A stretch of DNA of 64,000 bases from Thalassospira povalilytica. GTDB taxonomy: Bacteria; Pseudomonadota; Alphaproteobacteria; Rhodospirillales; Thalassospiraceae. The notes beneath the pieces were generated by a model. That model made no database searches, was not told where the DNA came from, and saw only the letters and a list, made by a program, of their open reading frames with translations. This document shows positions 16,302-25,501 of this stretch, piece after piece. Location: NCBI RefSeq assembly GCF_002844235.1, contig NZ_PGTS01000009.1, forward strand, positions 1-64,000. Reading direction: 5' to 3'. The position numbers and the translations under genes are program-made. Each line of letters begins with the position of its first letter. Position 1 is the first letter of the stretch.

Positions 16302-18464
16302 ATGGCCGAAGGTCAAGATATCACACCGACTGGTTCTGGCGGCTCTGACGGCCAGGGTGGCGGTGCGTCCGGAGGCATAAATTTCGGCGCCGTGCAGTCG
16401 CGTGTTGCATCGGCAATGAAGCGTGGCGATATCGCCATGGCGCTCGGATTTATCATGATCCTTGTGGTCATGATGTTCCCGATGCCGCCATGGCTGCTTG
16501 ATTTCATGCTGGCATTATCGATCAGTTTTTCCGTGCTGATCCTGATGACGTCGCTGTTCATTCAAAAGCCGCTTGAATTCAACTCGTTCCCGACCATCCT
16601 TCTGGTCGCGACATCGCTTCGACTGGCTCTGAACATTGCGACCACACGTCTGATCCTTGGGCATGGTCACGAAGGCACACATGCCGCCGGTGCCGTGATC
16701 GAGGCCTTTGGCAGCTTCCTGATTTCGGGCAATTTCGTCATCGGGATCATCGTTTTTGCCATCCTTGTCATCATCAACTTTGTCGTGATCACCAAGGGTT
16801 CTGGGCGTATCGCCGAAGTTGCCGCCCGCTTTACCCTTGATGCCATGCCCGGCAAACAGATGGCGATTGACGCCGATCTGTCATCGGGCCTGATCAACGA
16901 AGAACAAGCCAAGGCACGCCGCAAGGAACTCGAAGACGAAAGTTCGTTCTTCGGTTCTATGGATGGTGCATCCAAATTCGTTCGTGGTGACGCGGTTGCC
17001 GGTATTCTGATCACCTTTATCAACGTGGTTGGCGGCATCATCATCGGTACCGCACAGATGGGCCTGTCACTGGGTCAGGCAACGGAAACCTATACCATCC
17101 TGACGGTGGGTGACGGTCTGGTATCACAGATCCCCGCCCTGATCGTCTCGACCGCGGCCGGTCTTCTGGTCACCAAGGGCGGCCTTGATGGCGCAACCGA
17201 AAAGGCCGTCTTTGGCCAGGTCAGTAACTACCCTGCTGCCCTTGGCGTTGCCGCCGCCCTGATGGCGGGCATGTCGCTTTTGCCGGGTATTCCGATGGTC
17301 TGGTTCCTTGGTCTGGCGGTCGGCCTTGGCTATCTGGCCTATTACATGGGCAAACGCCAAAAGGCCGCCGTCGTCCAAGAACAGATGAAAGAAAGCCAGG
17401 CCGCCGCAGAAGCCGCCGCCCCACCGCCCGAAGAGCCGATCGCCAATGCGCTTCGCATGGATTATGTGCGGCTTGAACTGGGCTATGGCCTGCTGTCGCT
17501 GATCAGTACCGAACGCGGTCAGAAACTGACCGACCAGATCAAGGCCCTGCGCCGTCAGCTTGCCGGTGACATGGGCTTTGTCATGCCCTCGGTCCGTATT
17601 CAGGACAATATGCAGCTTCCGGCCAATACCTATGTGCTGCGCGTCAAGGAGATCGAGGCCGGCCGTGGTGATTTGCGCCCGAACATGTTGCTGGTGATGG
17701 ACCCGCGCGGCGAGGAAATCACCCTGTCGGGCGAAAAGACCATGGAGCCGACCTTTAACCTGCCGGCCATGTGGATCGAACAGGGCATGAAGGAAGAAGC
17801 CATGTTCCGCGGCTATACCGTGGTTGACCCGCAAACCGTGATCACGACCCACATTACCGAAGTGATCAAGGACCACATGCCCGAATTGCTGTCTTATGCG
17901 GAAACGCAAAAGCTGCTTGATGAACTTGATGAAGACCAGAAGAAACTGGTCGAAGACATCGTTCCGGGTCAGGTATCGGTTGGTGGTGTTCAGCGCGTGC
18001 TTCAGAACCTGTTGACCGAACGCGTTTCGATCCGCGATCTGCCGACCATTCTGGAAGGGATTGCGGAATCCACCGCCTTTACCCGTAACCCGACCTTCAT
18101 GACCGAACATGTGCGTTCGCGCCTTGCGCGCCAACTGTCGGATGTGAACACCAATCAGGATGGCGTCATTCCGCTGGTGACCATGTCACCGCAATGGGAA
18201 CAGATCTTTGCCGAAAGCCTTGTCGGTTCCGGCGAGGAAAAGCAGCTTTCCATTCCGCCAAGCCAGCTTCAGGAATTTATCAACAAGGTCCGCACCACGT
18301 TTGAACGGCTGGGTATGATGGGGGAATCACCGGTTCTTTTGACCAGTCCGGGCATTCGCCCTTATGTGCGCTCGATCGTTGAACGGTTCCGCCCAAGCAC
18401 CGTGGTGATGTCGCAGAACGAAATTCATCCCAAGGCACAATTAAAAACATTGGGGCAGGTCTGA
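16302..18464 (+). CDS. flhA: flagellar type III export apparatus protein FlhA
   Basis: FlhA (720 residues) is the large inner-membrane component of the flagellar export gate. The N-terminal half has about eight hydrophobic segments and the conserved FHIPEP-family region around TRFTLDAMPGKQMAIDADLSSG. The C-terminal cytoplasmic domain (about 375-720) binds substrate-chaperone complexes and contains LPTILEGIAE. The first 40 residues are Gly-rich. A start at 16302 has only a weak ribosome binding site. Confidence 0.97.
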   Translation: MAEGQDITPTGSGGSDGQGGGASGGINFGAVQSRVASAMKRGDIAMALGFIMILVVMMFPMPPWLLDFMLALSISFSVLILMTSLFIQKPLEFNSFPTILLVATSLRLALNIATTRLILGHGHEGTHAAGAVIEAFGSFLISGNFVIGIIVFAILVIINFVVITKGSGRIAEVAARFTLDAMPGKQMAIDADLSSGLINEEQAKARRKELEDESSFFGSMDGASKFVRGDAVAGILITFINVVGGIIIGTAQMGLSLGQATETYTILTVGDGLVSQIPALIVSTAAGLLVTKGGLDGATEKAVFGQVSNYPAALGVAAALMAGMSLLPGIPMVWFLGLAVGLGYLAYYMGKRQKAAVVQEQMKESQAAAEAAAPPPEEPIANALRMDYVRLELGYGLLSLISTERGQKLTDQIKALRRQLAGDMGFVMPSVRIQDNMQLPANTYVLRVKEIEAGRGDLRPNMLLVMDPRGEEITLSGEKTMEPTFNLPAMWIEQGMKEEAMFRGYTVVDPQTVITTHITEVIKDHMPELLSYAETQKLLDELDEDQKKLVEDIVPGQVSVGGVQRVLQNLLTERVSIRDLPTILEGIAESTAFTRNPTFMTEHVRSRLARQLSDVNTNQDGVIPLVTMSPQWEQIFAESLVGSGEEKQLSIPPSQLQEFINKVRTTFERLGMMGESPVLLTSPGIRPYVRSIVERFRPSTVVMSQNEIHPKAQLKTLGQV

Positions 18465-18521
18465 TGATCAACAACATCATGACCACCGGCATTGTGGTCA
18501 GGGAAATGACAGGGGGGATTG

Positions 18522-19502
18522 ATGCGTCTTAAGACCTTTACCGCCCCGACAATGACCGAGGCCATGGCCCTTGTAAAAGAGCATATGGGCGCGGATGCCA
18601 TCATCGTTTCGACACAGGACATCCCGGGAAGCGGCGTGCGCCTGACCGCGGCCCTTGATCGCGATCCTGATTTTGATGACGATATTGCCCCTGCTCCGGC
18701 CTTGCAGGAACAGCTTGAAACCGCAGAGGCCGCCTTGACGCGGCATAATTTGCCGGAACGGCTGCGCATTCGCCTGTGTGACATCATGGCGCGCGAAACC
18801 GCGGCCGCATCTGCGCAGCAACTTCTGGCCGGTGCGCTTGATGAAATTTTTGATTTCTCGCCGCTGCCTGAAAAAAACACGCCGCGCGCCCTGGCCTTTG
18901 TCGGCCCGCCCGGTTCGGGCAAAACGCTGGCCGTTGCCAAAACAGCTGCGCGCGCGGTGATGAAAAAACGCAAAGTTGCCGTTCTTTCAACCGATTACAA
19001 ACGGGCTGGCGGCATCGCACAGCTTGAAGCTTTTACCCGTATTCTCAAGGTCGAGCTGCTTCAGGCAAAGTCACCCGATGAACTTAAATCGCGCTTTGCC
19101 GATATACGCGAAGCCGATGTGATCCTGATCGATACGGCAAGCTGCAATCCGTATCTTGAAACCGATATTGGCACGCTTTGTGAATTCATGAAGGCAATTC
19201 CGAGTGAACCGATACTGGTTAACCCGGCAGGGATTGATGCCTATGAGTCCGCCGATATCGCCAATGCCTTTGCTGATGGGGGGGCGACGCGTGTCATGAT
19301 ATCGCGTCTTGATGTTGCCGCCCGCCTTGGTGGTGCGCTATACGGTGCGGATTCAGGAAATCTTTCCCTTTGCAATGTCAGTATGACAGCCCAGGTTGCG
19401 GACGGCCTGACCGCGCTAAGTCCCCTTGCCTTGGCTAAACTTCTGATACCGTCCCATCGCGCTGACACCGCAAAACCGAGCTTCTCCGAGGTCGTGAAAT
19501 GA
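18522..19502 (+). CDS. flhF: flagellar SRP-type GTPase FlhF
   Basis: FlhF (326 residues) is an SRP-family GTPase that sets the place and number of polar flagella. The N-terminal B domain begins MRLKTFTAPTMTEAM. The G domain has G1 GPPGSGKT, then ALSTDYKR-like sequence, DTASCNP and SRLD in place of the usual DTAGR and TKLD. The ATG at 18522 follows a run of six G; a TTG three bases upstream is too close to that site. Its end overlaps flhG by 4 bases. Confidence 0.93.
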   Translation: MRLKTFTAPTMTEAMALVKEHMGADAIIVSTQDIPGSGVRLTAALDRDPDFDDDIAPAPALQEQLETAEAALTRHNLPERLRIRLCDIMARETAAASAQQLLAGALDEIFDFSPLPEKNTPRALAFVGPPGSGKTLAVAKTAARAVMKKRKVAVLSTDYKRAGGIAQLEAFTRILKVELLQAKSPDELKSRFADIREADVILIDTASCNPYLETDIGTLCEFMKAIPSEPILVNPAGIDAYESADIANAFADGGATRVMISRLDVAARLGGALYGADSGNLSLCNVSMTAQVADGLTALSPLALAKLLIPSHRADTAKPSFSEVVK

Positions 19503-20290
19503 CTACCAAGTCTGATGCTGTACCCAAAACTGCCCCGCGCACCAGAGGCCGCAATGTTCTTGCCGTCGCGTCTGGGAAAGGCGGCGTGGGCAAGACCTGG
19601 TTTTCAATTACGCTCACCCATGCAATGGTGCTCGAAGGGCATAATGCGCTTCTGTTTGACGGTGACCTTGGCCTGGCCAATATCGACATTCAGCTTGGCC
19701 TGATGCCCAAGCATGATCTGGGCGGTGTCATTTCCGGGCGCATCAGCCTGAAAGACGCCATCACCCATTTCCCCGATGGCGGTTTTGACATCATCGCCGG
19801 TCGCAGTGGTTCGGGCAGTCTCGCCAACCTTCCGGCCAGCCGCTTGCAGGCCCTTTCTGACGATCTTCTGCAAACCGGGAAATCCTATGACAAGGTCCTG
19901 ATTGACCTTGGTGCGGGCGTTGATCAGGGCGTGCGCCAGATGACCGGCCTTGCCAATACCGTGATTGTCATCACCAATGGCGATCCGACGTCACTGACCG
20001 ATGCCTATGCCTTTATCAAGATCACCCATATGGCCCGTCCGAAAACCGATATCCGGGTGGTGATCAATATGGCCAAGGACAAAAAAGAAGGTCAGGCGAT
20101 CTATAACAAGCTGCTTAAGGCGTGTGAGGGCTTCCTCAAGATTTCGCCACCGCTGCTTGGCGTTATTCGGGCCGATGCGCGCGTTTCGGAATGCATTCGC
20201 AATCAGACGCCGCTTTTGACCCGCCATCCGAATTGCGATGCCGCCCGTGACATAGAAGCCATCGCCCAGACCCTCCTGGACGAGGAGTAA
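19499..20290 (+). CDS. flhG: flagellar number regulator FlhG (FleN), MinD-like ATPase
   Basis: MinD/ParA-type ATPase (263 residues) that counters FlhF and limits flagellar number. The deviant Walker A is SGKGGVGKT (about residues 25-33), followed by LLFDGDLGLANIDIQLG. The overlap ATGA with flhF implies coupled translation. The C-terminus shows no strong membrane-targeting helix. Confidence 0.95.
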   Translation: MTTKSDAVPKTAPRTRGRNVLAVASGKGGVGKTWFSITLTHAMVLEGHNALLFDGDLGLANIDIQLGLMPKHDLGGVISGRISLKDAITHFPDGGFDIIAGRSGSGSLANLPASRLQALSDDLLQTGKSYDKVLIDLGAGVDQGVRQMTGLANTVIVITNGDPTSLTDAYAFIKITHMARPKTDIRVVINMAKDKKEGQAIYNKLLKACEGFLKISPPLLGVIRADARVSECIRNQTPLLTRHPNCDAARDIEAIAQTLLDEE

Positions 20291-20297
20291 CCTTGTC

Positions 20298-21929
20298 ATG
20301 ACCCTCCCGCCACAGGCTATCTCGCCCGGAACCGCGGTCGGTGGGCAGGCCTCGGCGGGCGGAACGACAGGACAGGCATCCCAGGGCTCGGTCCCGGCCC
20401 AGGTCACGGCAACCGTGACCAGCGCGACCTCGCAACAGGTTGCCGCTGCCCTTGCAAAGCTGCCGGTTGAAACGCTACTTCAGGCGTCCGTCCAATCGCA
20501 ATCGGGCAATCAGCTGACCCTTGCCACGGCACTTGGGCAGGTTACGGTCAAACTTCCCAGCGCCTTGCCAACCAATCTCGGTGATCTGCTTTGGGCGCGC
20601 TTGCCGACATCAAATGCCGCCACCAGTTCGGCAACAATGGGTGCGATCAATCCCGGCGATGGCTTGCGCCTGCAATTGCTGCCGCAAACGTTGATGCCCG
20701 GGTCATCGGCTATGTCGGGCAGTCTGGCATCTGGTAATATCGGTGCGACCACCCTTACCCCCGGTCAGACATTCAATGCGGTTACCACCTCTGTCCTGAC
20801 GATGCCAAATGGCACGCAATTGCCCGCTGGCAGTCAGACACAAGTGATTTTTCTTGGTCAGGGCACGGTCACGGCCCAACAGGCTGCCAATGTTCTGAAT
20901 GCGGCCGGTGGAATAGCGGGTGGAGTGGCCGGTGGCACGGTTGCCGGGGCAACAGCGGGGGCTGGCATCGCCCCGACAATTGCCGCACAAACCGCAGCCG
21001 GACAGGCACCGGGCTTGTTGCTGAGCGGGACGGTCTTGCCCCCTGACAGTGCCGAGGCCCGCCTCCTGCCACAGGGCTTTACCGCCCTTCGGACGTCAGC
21101 CGGGATTGTCGGCATCAAATTGCCGGCTCCGGCACCGACCGGGGCGACCCTGTCATTCAGTGTCGATGCCGCGGGCAGCGGGCGCATTGCCACATCCATG
21201 CCGATGACCGAGGCCGACCTGATCCTGCGCGGGCAAAATGCGGCTTTGACCCATGATTGGGACAGCCTGCAAAAGGCGGTTCATGCCCTGCAACAGCATG
21301 ACCCGGGTGCGGCGATGAGCCTGTTGAACAATCTGCCACAACCCGGCCCGAAATTGACAACCACGATGATGTTCTTTTTTGCCGCGATGACGGGCACAAA
21401 GGGCGGTTTGCGTGGCTGGATCGGGGATCGTGCCGCCAACAGTCTTTCATCCCTGTCCGAGGCCGATGGCGGCGGGTTAAAACGTCTTGAAGGTGATTTT
21501 GGCCAGTTGCGCACCATGGCAGCCGACGAACGCCCCGATGGCTGGCGTGTCATGGCGATGCCGTTCAATATGGGCGGCAAAATCGAACAGTTGCAATTTG
21601 GCTGGCGCCACGGCGATCGCGAAGACGATCCCGAGAAAAAGGACGATCAGGGCACGCGCTTCCTGCTGGATCTGTCCTTTAGCGTCGTGGGTCATACCCA
21701 GCTTGATGGCCTTGTCAAAGGCGAAGACAGCAAGTTCGACCTGATCATTCGTACCGAAAACCCGTTGCAGTCACATAACCGCGATGACATTCGCGGCATC
21801 TTCCGCGAGGCACTTCAGATTTCCGGTTATAGCGGGCATATCCTGTTTCAGGACGGATCGCGTTTTGTCCATATCGCCCCGCCTGCCGACAGCAGCGGCC
21901 CCAATTCCCACAGCGGGATACAGGCGTAA
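20298..21929 (+). CDS. uncharacterised FliK-like protein downstream of flhG
   Basis: A 543-residue protein that I do not recognise with certainty. The first 270 residues are Gly/Ala/Thr/Gln-rich low complexity, much like the N-terminal part of a FliK. The C-terminal 200 residues are ordered. They contain a pattern like the FliK C-terminal domain: RFLLDLSFSVVGHTQLDG, then IRTENPLQSHNRDDIRGIF and a final beta strand. GAGGAG lies 10 bases before the ATG, and it starts 7 bases after flhG, so it belongs to the flagellar operon. A second hook- or rod-length factor is one possibility. Confidence 0.6.
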   Translation: MTLPPQAISPGTAVGGQASAGGTTGQASQGSVPAQVTATVTSATSQQVAAALAKLPVETLLQASVQSQSGNQLTLATALGQVTVKLPSALPTNLGDLLWARLPTSNAATSSATMGAINPGDGLRLQLLPQTLMPGSSAMSGSLASGNIGATTLTPGQTFNAVTTSVLTMPNGTQLPAGSQTQVIFLGQGTVTAQQAANVLNAAGGIAGGVAGGTVAGATAGAGIAPTIAAQTAAGQAPGLLLSGTVLPPDSAEARLLPQGFTALRTSAGIVGIKLPAPAPTGATLSFSVDAAGSGRIATSMPMTEADLILRGQNAALTHDWDSLQKAVHALQQHDPGAAMSLLNNLPQPGPKLTTTMMFFFAAMTGTKGGLRGWIGDRAANSLSSLSEADGGGLKRLEGDFGQLRTMAADERPDGWRVMAMPFNMGGKIEQLQFGWRHGDREDDPEKKDDQGTRFLLDLSFSVVGHTQLDGLVKGEDSKFDLIIRTENPLQSHNRDDIRGIFREALQISGYSGHILFQDGSRFVHIAPPADSSGPNSHSGIQA

Positions 21930-22023
21930 TTCACGACAAGCTTATGAAATGAATGCTTTTACTGCCCGGTGCACAAGCGTATCCTGATCGTCTGATTTTC
22001 ATATATAAGAACGGTTAAACGTC

Positions 22024-22425
22024 ATGCTTGAAATTTATCAACGTCGCAATCTGATCCTGACCGAAGCCAACCCGGGACCACAGGTCGATTATGTGGTGAC
22101 GTTGCAAAGCAACCTGACGGGTGTGGAAAATGTCTTTCCGGCACGCATGACGCTGCGCTATGTCCCCGACAGACTGATCCTGAAAACCGATTGTCTGGCG
22201 GATTATTACGCCGAAATTTCCACCATCACCTTCGAAAGCTTCGAGGCAGCCGCCGTGTTGTTGATGGATGATTTCAACAACGAACTGGTGCCGCGCTGGA
22301 TCAGCCTGCGTCTTGATAAACAGACTGCGGACAATGATCAGGTCTTCCATCACGAAACCGCCCTTGAAGACCGTCAGCCGAAATGGGGCAACCCGCGCCT
22401 TCTCGATCGTCTGGAACGGTACTAA
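22024..22425 (+). CDS. small QueF-like T-fold protein lacking the catalytic cysteine
   Basis: A 133-residue protein with no clear assignment. Residues 22-95 resemble the core of unimodular QueF, the NADPH-dependent preQ0 reductase. LRYVPDRLILKTDCLADYY (44-62) matches the family's YIPD...VESKSLKLYL segment, and FEAAAVLLMDDFNNELVPRW (73-92) matches its HEDC...NDL...DPR segment. The family's cysteine motif (SLCPKTGQPDF) has no counterpart, so reductase activity is unlikely. Glu74 aligns with the substrate-binding glutamate. It lies 94 bases after the FliK-like gene and may be part of the flagellar operon. Resemblance is by eye. Confidence 0.45.
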   Translation: MLEIYQRRNLILTEANPGPQVDYVVTLQSNLTGVENVFPARMTLRYVPDRLILKTDCLADYYAEISTITFESFEAAAVLLMDDFNNELVPRWISLRLDKQTADNDQVFHHETALEDRQPKWGNPRLLDRLERY

Positions 22426-22455
22426 GCTATCCCCTTCCGGACGCCCTATTTCTGA

Positions 22456-23010
22456 TCAGCGGAACGGGTTTCCGTGCACCCATTGGGTCAGCGAATAGCG
22501 CAGACCCGCGGTTGTCGGCGCCACACGGTGCAGAACAAAGCTCGGGAAAAAGATCGCGGTTCCGCGTTCCATCGGCGCATCCAGGAAATTCCCCGCCGGG
22601 TTAAGCTGCAACTGACCGCCTTCATACTGGTCGGGTTCGGATAGCTGGATCACCATGGTCAGTTTGCGCCGACGGGCGACATCGGATGCGCCAACATCAC
22701 TGTGCCAGTCATAGTGACCGCGCAAGTCGCCCGCATAACAGGCGATCTGGGCTTCTTCGGCAAAATCGGTCAGGGCAAAGTCAAACACATTGCGGTTCAC
22801 ATCGGCCACAAGGTCGATGATCCTGCGGCAAACAACCGGTTCCTGTTCCTCGTTGAACCAGGTGATTTTTGACCGGCGGATATGGGTTGCGGTTTGCCCC
22901 TGTACGAGGCCGCCTTCGTCCATTTCATGCGCAAATCCCGCGATCAGACGATCACAGGTGGCTGCGTCCAATGCGTTCGGGACGATGGCAAACATTTCTT
23001 CTGGAAACAT
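22456..23010 (-). CDS. 2-oxoglutarate/Fe(II)-dependent oxygenase (prolyl 4-hydroxylase type)
   Basis: A 184-residue double-stranded beta-helix oxygenase. The iron ligands are His103 and Asp105 (WHSDVG) and His161 (FPSFVLHRV). Arg171 in GLRYSL would hold 2-oxoglutarate. The family includes PiuC/YbiX, often linked to iron uptake, but no TonB receptor is nearby. Its substrate is unknown. It converges on the QueF-like gene and lies about 145 bases downstream of the ABC importer genes. Confidence 0.85.
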   Translation of the reverse strand: MFPEEMFAIVPNALDAATCDRLIAGFAHEMDEGGLVQGQTATHIRRSKITWFNEEQEPVVCRRIIDLVADVNRNVFDFALTDFAEEAQIACYAGDLRGHYDWHSDVGASDVARRRKLTMVIQLSEPDQYEGGQLQLNPAGNFLDAPMERGTAIFFPSFVLHRVAPTTAGLRYSLTQWVHGNPFR

Positions 23011-23155
23011 TCACGACATTCTCCATGCCGCACAGGACCGGTATTGGTTGCCCCGGCCCCAAAGACAATTCTTTGCGGTGAATTGCTATTACGACCAAAC
23101 TCCCCCCAATACCAGCAAATTTGCCGCTATTGGCCATGACATAATTCACAGGGAT

Positions 23156-23806
23156 CTATGCAAGATTGATAACCCTTCCGCCCGCGGCACTGCCGTCTTC
23201 GGGATCGTGGGTGACCATCAAGGTCGGAAGGCGGTTTTTACGGCATTGTTCAAACACGAATGACCTGAACTGACCGCGCAATTCGCTATCAAGTTTCGAG
23301 AACGGCTCATCAAGCAACAGCGCACAAGGTTCGGACAACAAGACACGCAACAAGGCCACACGCGCACGCTGCCCACCCGACAGGGTTGCCGGATCGCGAT
23401 CGGCAAACCCGTCCATATCCGCATTTTTCAGGGCGTTCTCAACCAGCATGCGTCGCTTGGCTTTCCCCTTGACTGATGCCGGTAGCGCAAAGGCCAGATT
23501 GCCGCCAACAGACAGATGCGGAAACAATAAATCATCCTGAAACAGAATACCGACATGGCGATCCTGGGGCGGGCATCCATCAAGGGACCTTCCATTCAGA
23601 ACGACCTGTCCTGAAACATCAAACTGTGCGGGCAAGGTGCCACAGATATGGCCAAGCAAACTTGATTTGCCAGAACCGCTTGGCCCCATCAGGGTAACGA
23701 TTTCACCAGGCGCAATCACAAGATCAACCGCAAGCAGTTCCTGCCCGCCGAGACGGATACTGACAGTACGAAGTTCAAGCCCGGTTTCGGAATGATCCGA
23801 TGGCAT
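23156..23806 (-). CDS. ynjD: ABC transporter ATP-binding protein, YnjD type
   Basis: ATPase of a binding-protein-dependent importer (216 residues). Walker A is GPSGSGKS, the signature is LSGGQ and Walker B is ALLLDEP. It is the last gene of the run ynjB-ynjC-ynjD on the - strand and follows the permease after 3 bases. The YnjBCD family in E. coli has no established substrate. Confidence 0.88.
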   Translation of the reverse strand: MPSDHSETGLELRTVSIRLGGQELLAVDLVIAPGEIVTLMGPSGSGKSSLLGHICGTLPAQFDVSGQVVLNGRSLDGCPPQDRHVGILFQDDLLFPHLSVGGNLAFALPASVKGKAKRRMLVENALKNADMDGFADRDPATLSGGQRARVALLRVLLSEPCALLLDEPFSKLDSELRGQFRSFVFEQCRKNRLPTLMVTHDPEDGSAAGGRVINLA

Positions 23807-23809
23807 TTC

Positions 23810-25495
23810 CTATCCCCTGTTCTGTGCATTCATGCCCCGCCGATGGCGGAACAGGATGGCCGGTATGAGCAATGCACAGGCAAATCCGGCAAATGGCAAA
23901 ACCATCTGCAACAATCCGTATATCCCGATCATGCGGCGGTCGCCCCCCGATGCCAGTGCCACGGCCTCGGTCGTGACGGTGGCAAACCGGCCCGCCCCGA
24001 TCAGAAGTGTTGGCAAATATTGCCCGACCGTCACCGCCAGCCCAACCGCCATCGCGGTCAGAACCGCACGGGTCAGCAACGGTAAACGCACGTGCCAGAA
24101 TACCCGCATTGTTGATACCCCAAGACAAAGTGCCGTCTGCCCGTATCGCGGATCAAGTGTCCGAAACGGATCAGACAGCGACAGGAACACATAGGGCAAC
24201 ACAAACACCAGATGCGACAGCACAACCGATATCAACGTCCGTTCAAGCCCGATCAGGGTAAAAAATACCTGCAATCCAAACATGAAGCTGATCTGCGGCA
24301 CAATCAGCGGCAGGTAAATCAGCCAAATCGCCCCTCGACCGGGTTTGTGACGGCTTCTGGTTTCGTGTTCCAGACACCCAAGAACAAGCGCAATTGCAAT
24401 CACAACGGTCGGCACCGCGATCAAAAGCGTGGTGACAAGGCTGCTTCCGATCGCATCATATTCGCGCTGCCAAAGACGCAGACTGAAACTGCGGGGCATA
24501 ATATCGGGAAATCCCCAGAACCCCGCAATACTCCAGATCAGAAGGACCACAAGCCCCAATATCAGTGCCCCGGCCGACAATCCGGCCAAAACCGCACTTC
24601 CGGCACGCATGCCGCCATCGTGGCGGAACCGCTGGCCATTGGCGGCGATCTGGCCCCCGGCCAGTGCTATGATCCGTTCCCCGGCCCCCCAGATCCCGAT
24701 GGCCACCACAACGACAAGCAACTGCAAGATTGCCGCACTTGATGCCATGAACCGCAATGCAAGATCAGGATCGGACAACCACCCCAATATCCGAACCGCC
24801 AGCGGTGCCGGTGTTGTCGGGCCCAGAATGATCGCAACATCAACAACCGACGTCGAATAGGCCAGAACCGCCAATACCGGCAATCTGATTTGCGGGTAAA
24901 TCCGTGGCAATGTCGCCTTGAACCATCCGGCAACCCGGCCATAGCCCAATGTGGCGGTAATCTGGGCGGTGCGGTCGGTATCGGCCTGCGGCAAGGCTGC
25001 AAGGGTCATCAAAAACAGAAACGGGATTTCCTTGGCCACCAGCCCGGCAATCATCGCAATCCCCAGCGGATCGTGAATGATCGCCATATCGGGCGGGCGA
25101 TCCCATCCGGCAAACTGGGCAATCACACGCGCAATCCAGCCCGATGGCGCAATCAGAAACGCCAGTCCGAATGCCGCAGTCGCGTGCGGAACCGCCAGGA
25201 TCGGTGACAATATCCGCTGCATGGCCCGAAAAATTCGGGTGCCCTGCCAGGCGGCACAAAACAGCATGACAATCGCAACCGACACGAAACTTGCAATCAG
25301 GCCGTTGACCAGCGACAGCCGCACTGACTGCCAGATCCCCGGTTGCGCGAAAAGGGCGGCCCACGGATCAAGTCCGGGCTCAGTTCCGCCAAGTGCTGGC
25401 AAAATGCCAAATGCCGGCAACAAAGTGCCAATCAGCCCGGCAGATACCGGGCCGATCATAAAGGCAATCGTGATGATGGGGACAAATCGCAACAT
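23810..25495 (-). CDS. ynjC: ABC transporter permease, YnjC type (fused double permease)
   Basis: A 561-residue inner-membrane permease containing two BPD-transport inner-membrane modules, so a single chain supplies the whole channel. About twelve hydrophobic segments are visible. It lies 6 bases after ynjB and 3 before the ATPase gene. This layout and size fit YnjC. The transported compound is not known. Confidence 0.87.
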   Translation of the reverse strand: MLRFVPIITIAFMIGPVSAGLIGTLLPAFGILPALGGTEPGLDPWAALFAQPGIWQSVRLSLVNGLIASFVSVAIVMLFCAAWQGTRIFRAMQRILSPILAVPHATAAFGLAFLIAPSGWIARVIAQFAGWDRPPDMAIIHDPLGIAMIAGLVAKEIPFLFLMTLAALPQADTDRTAQITATLGYGRVAGWFKATLPRIYPQIRLPVLAVLAYSTSVVDVAIILGPTTPAPLAVRILGWLSDPDLALRFMASSAAILQLLVVVVAIGIWGAGERIIALAGGQIAANGQRFRHDGGMRAGSAVLAGLSAGALILGLVVLLIWSIAGFWGFPDIMPRSFSLRLWQREYDAIGSSLVTTLLIAVPTVVIAIALVLGCLEHETRSRHKPGRGAIWLIYLPLIVPQISFMFGLQVFFTLIGLERTLISVVLSHLVFVLPYVFLSLSDPFRTLDPRYGQTALCLGVSTMRVFWHVRLPLLTRAVLTAMAVGLAVTVGQYLPTLLIGAGRFATVTTEAVALASGGDRRMIGIYGLLQMVLPFAGFACALLIPAILFRHRRGMNAQNRG

Positions 25496-25501
25496 GCGCG
25501 A

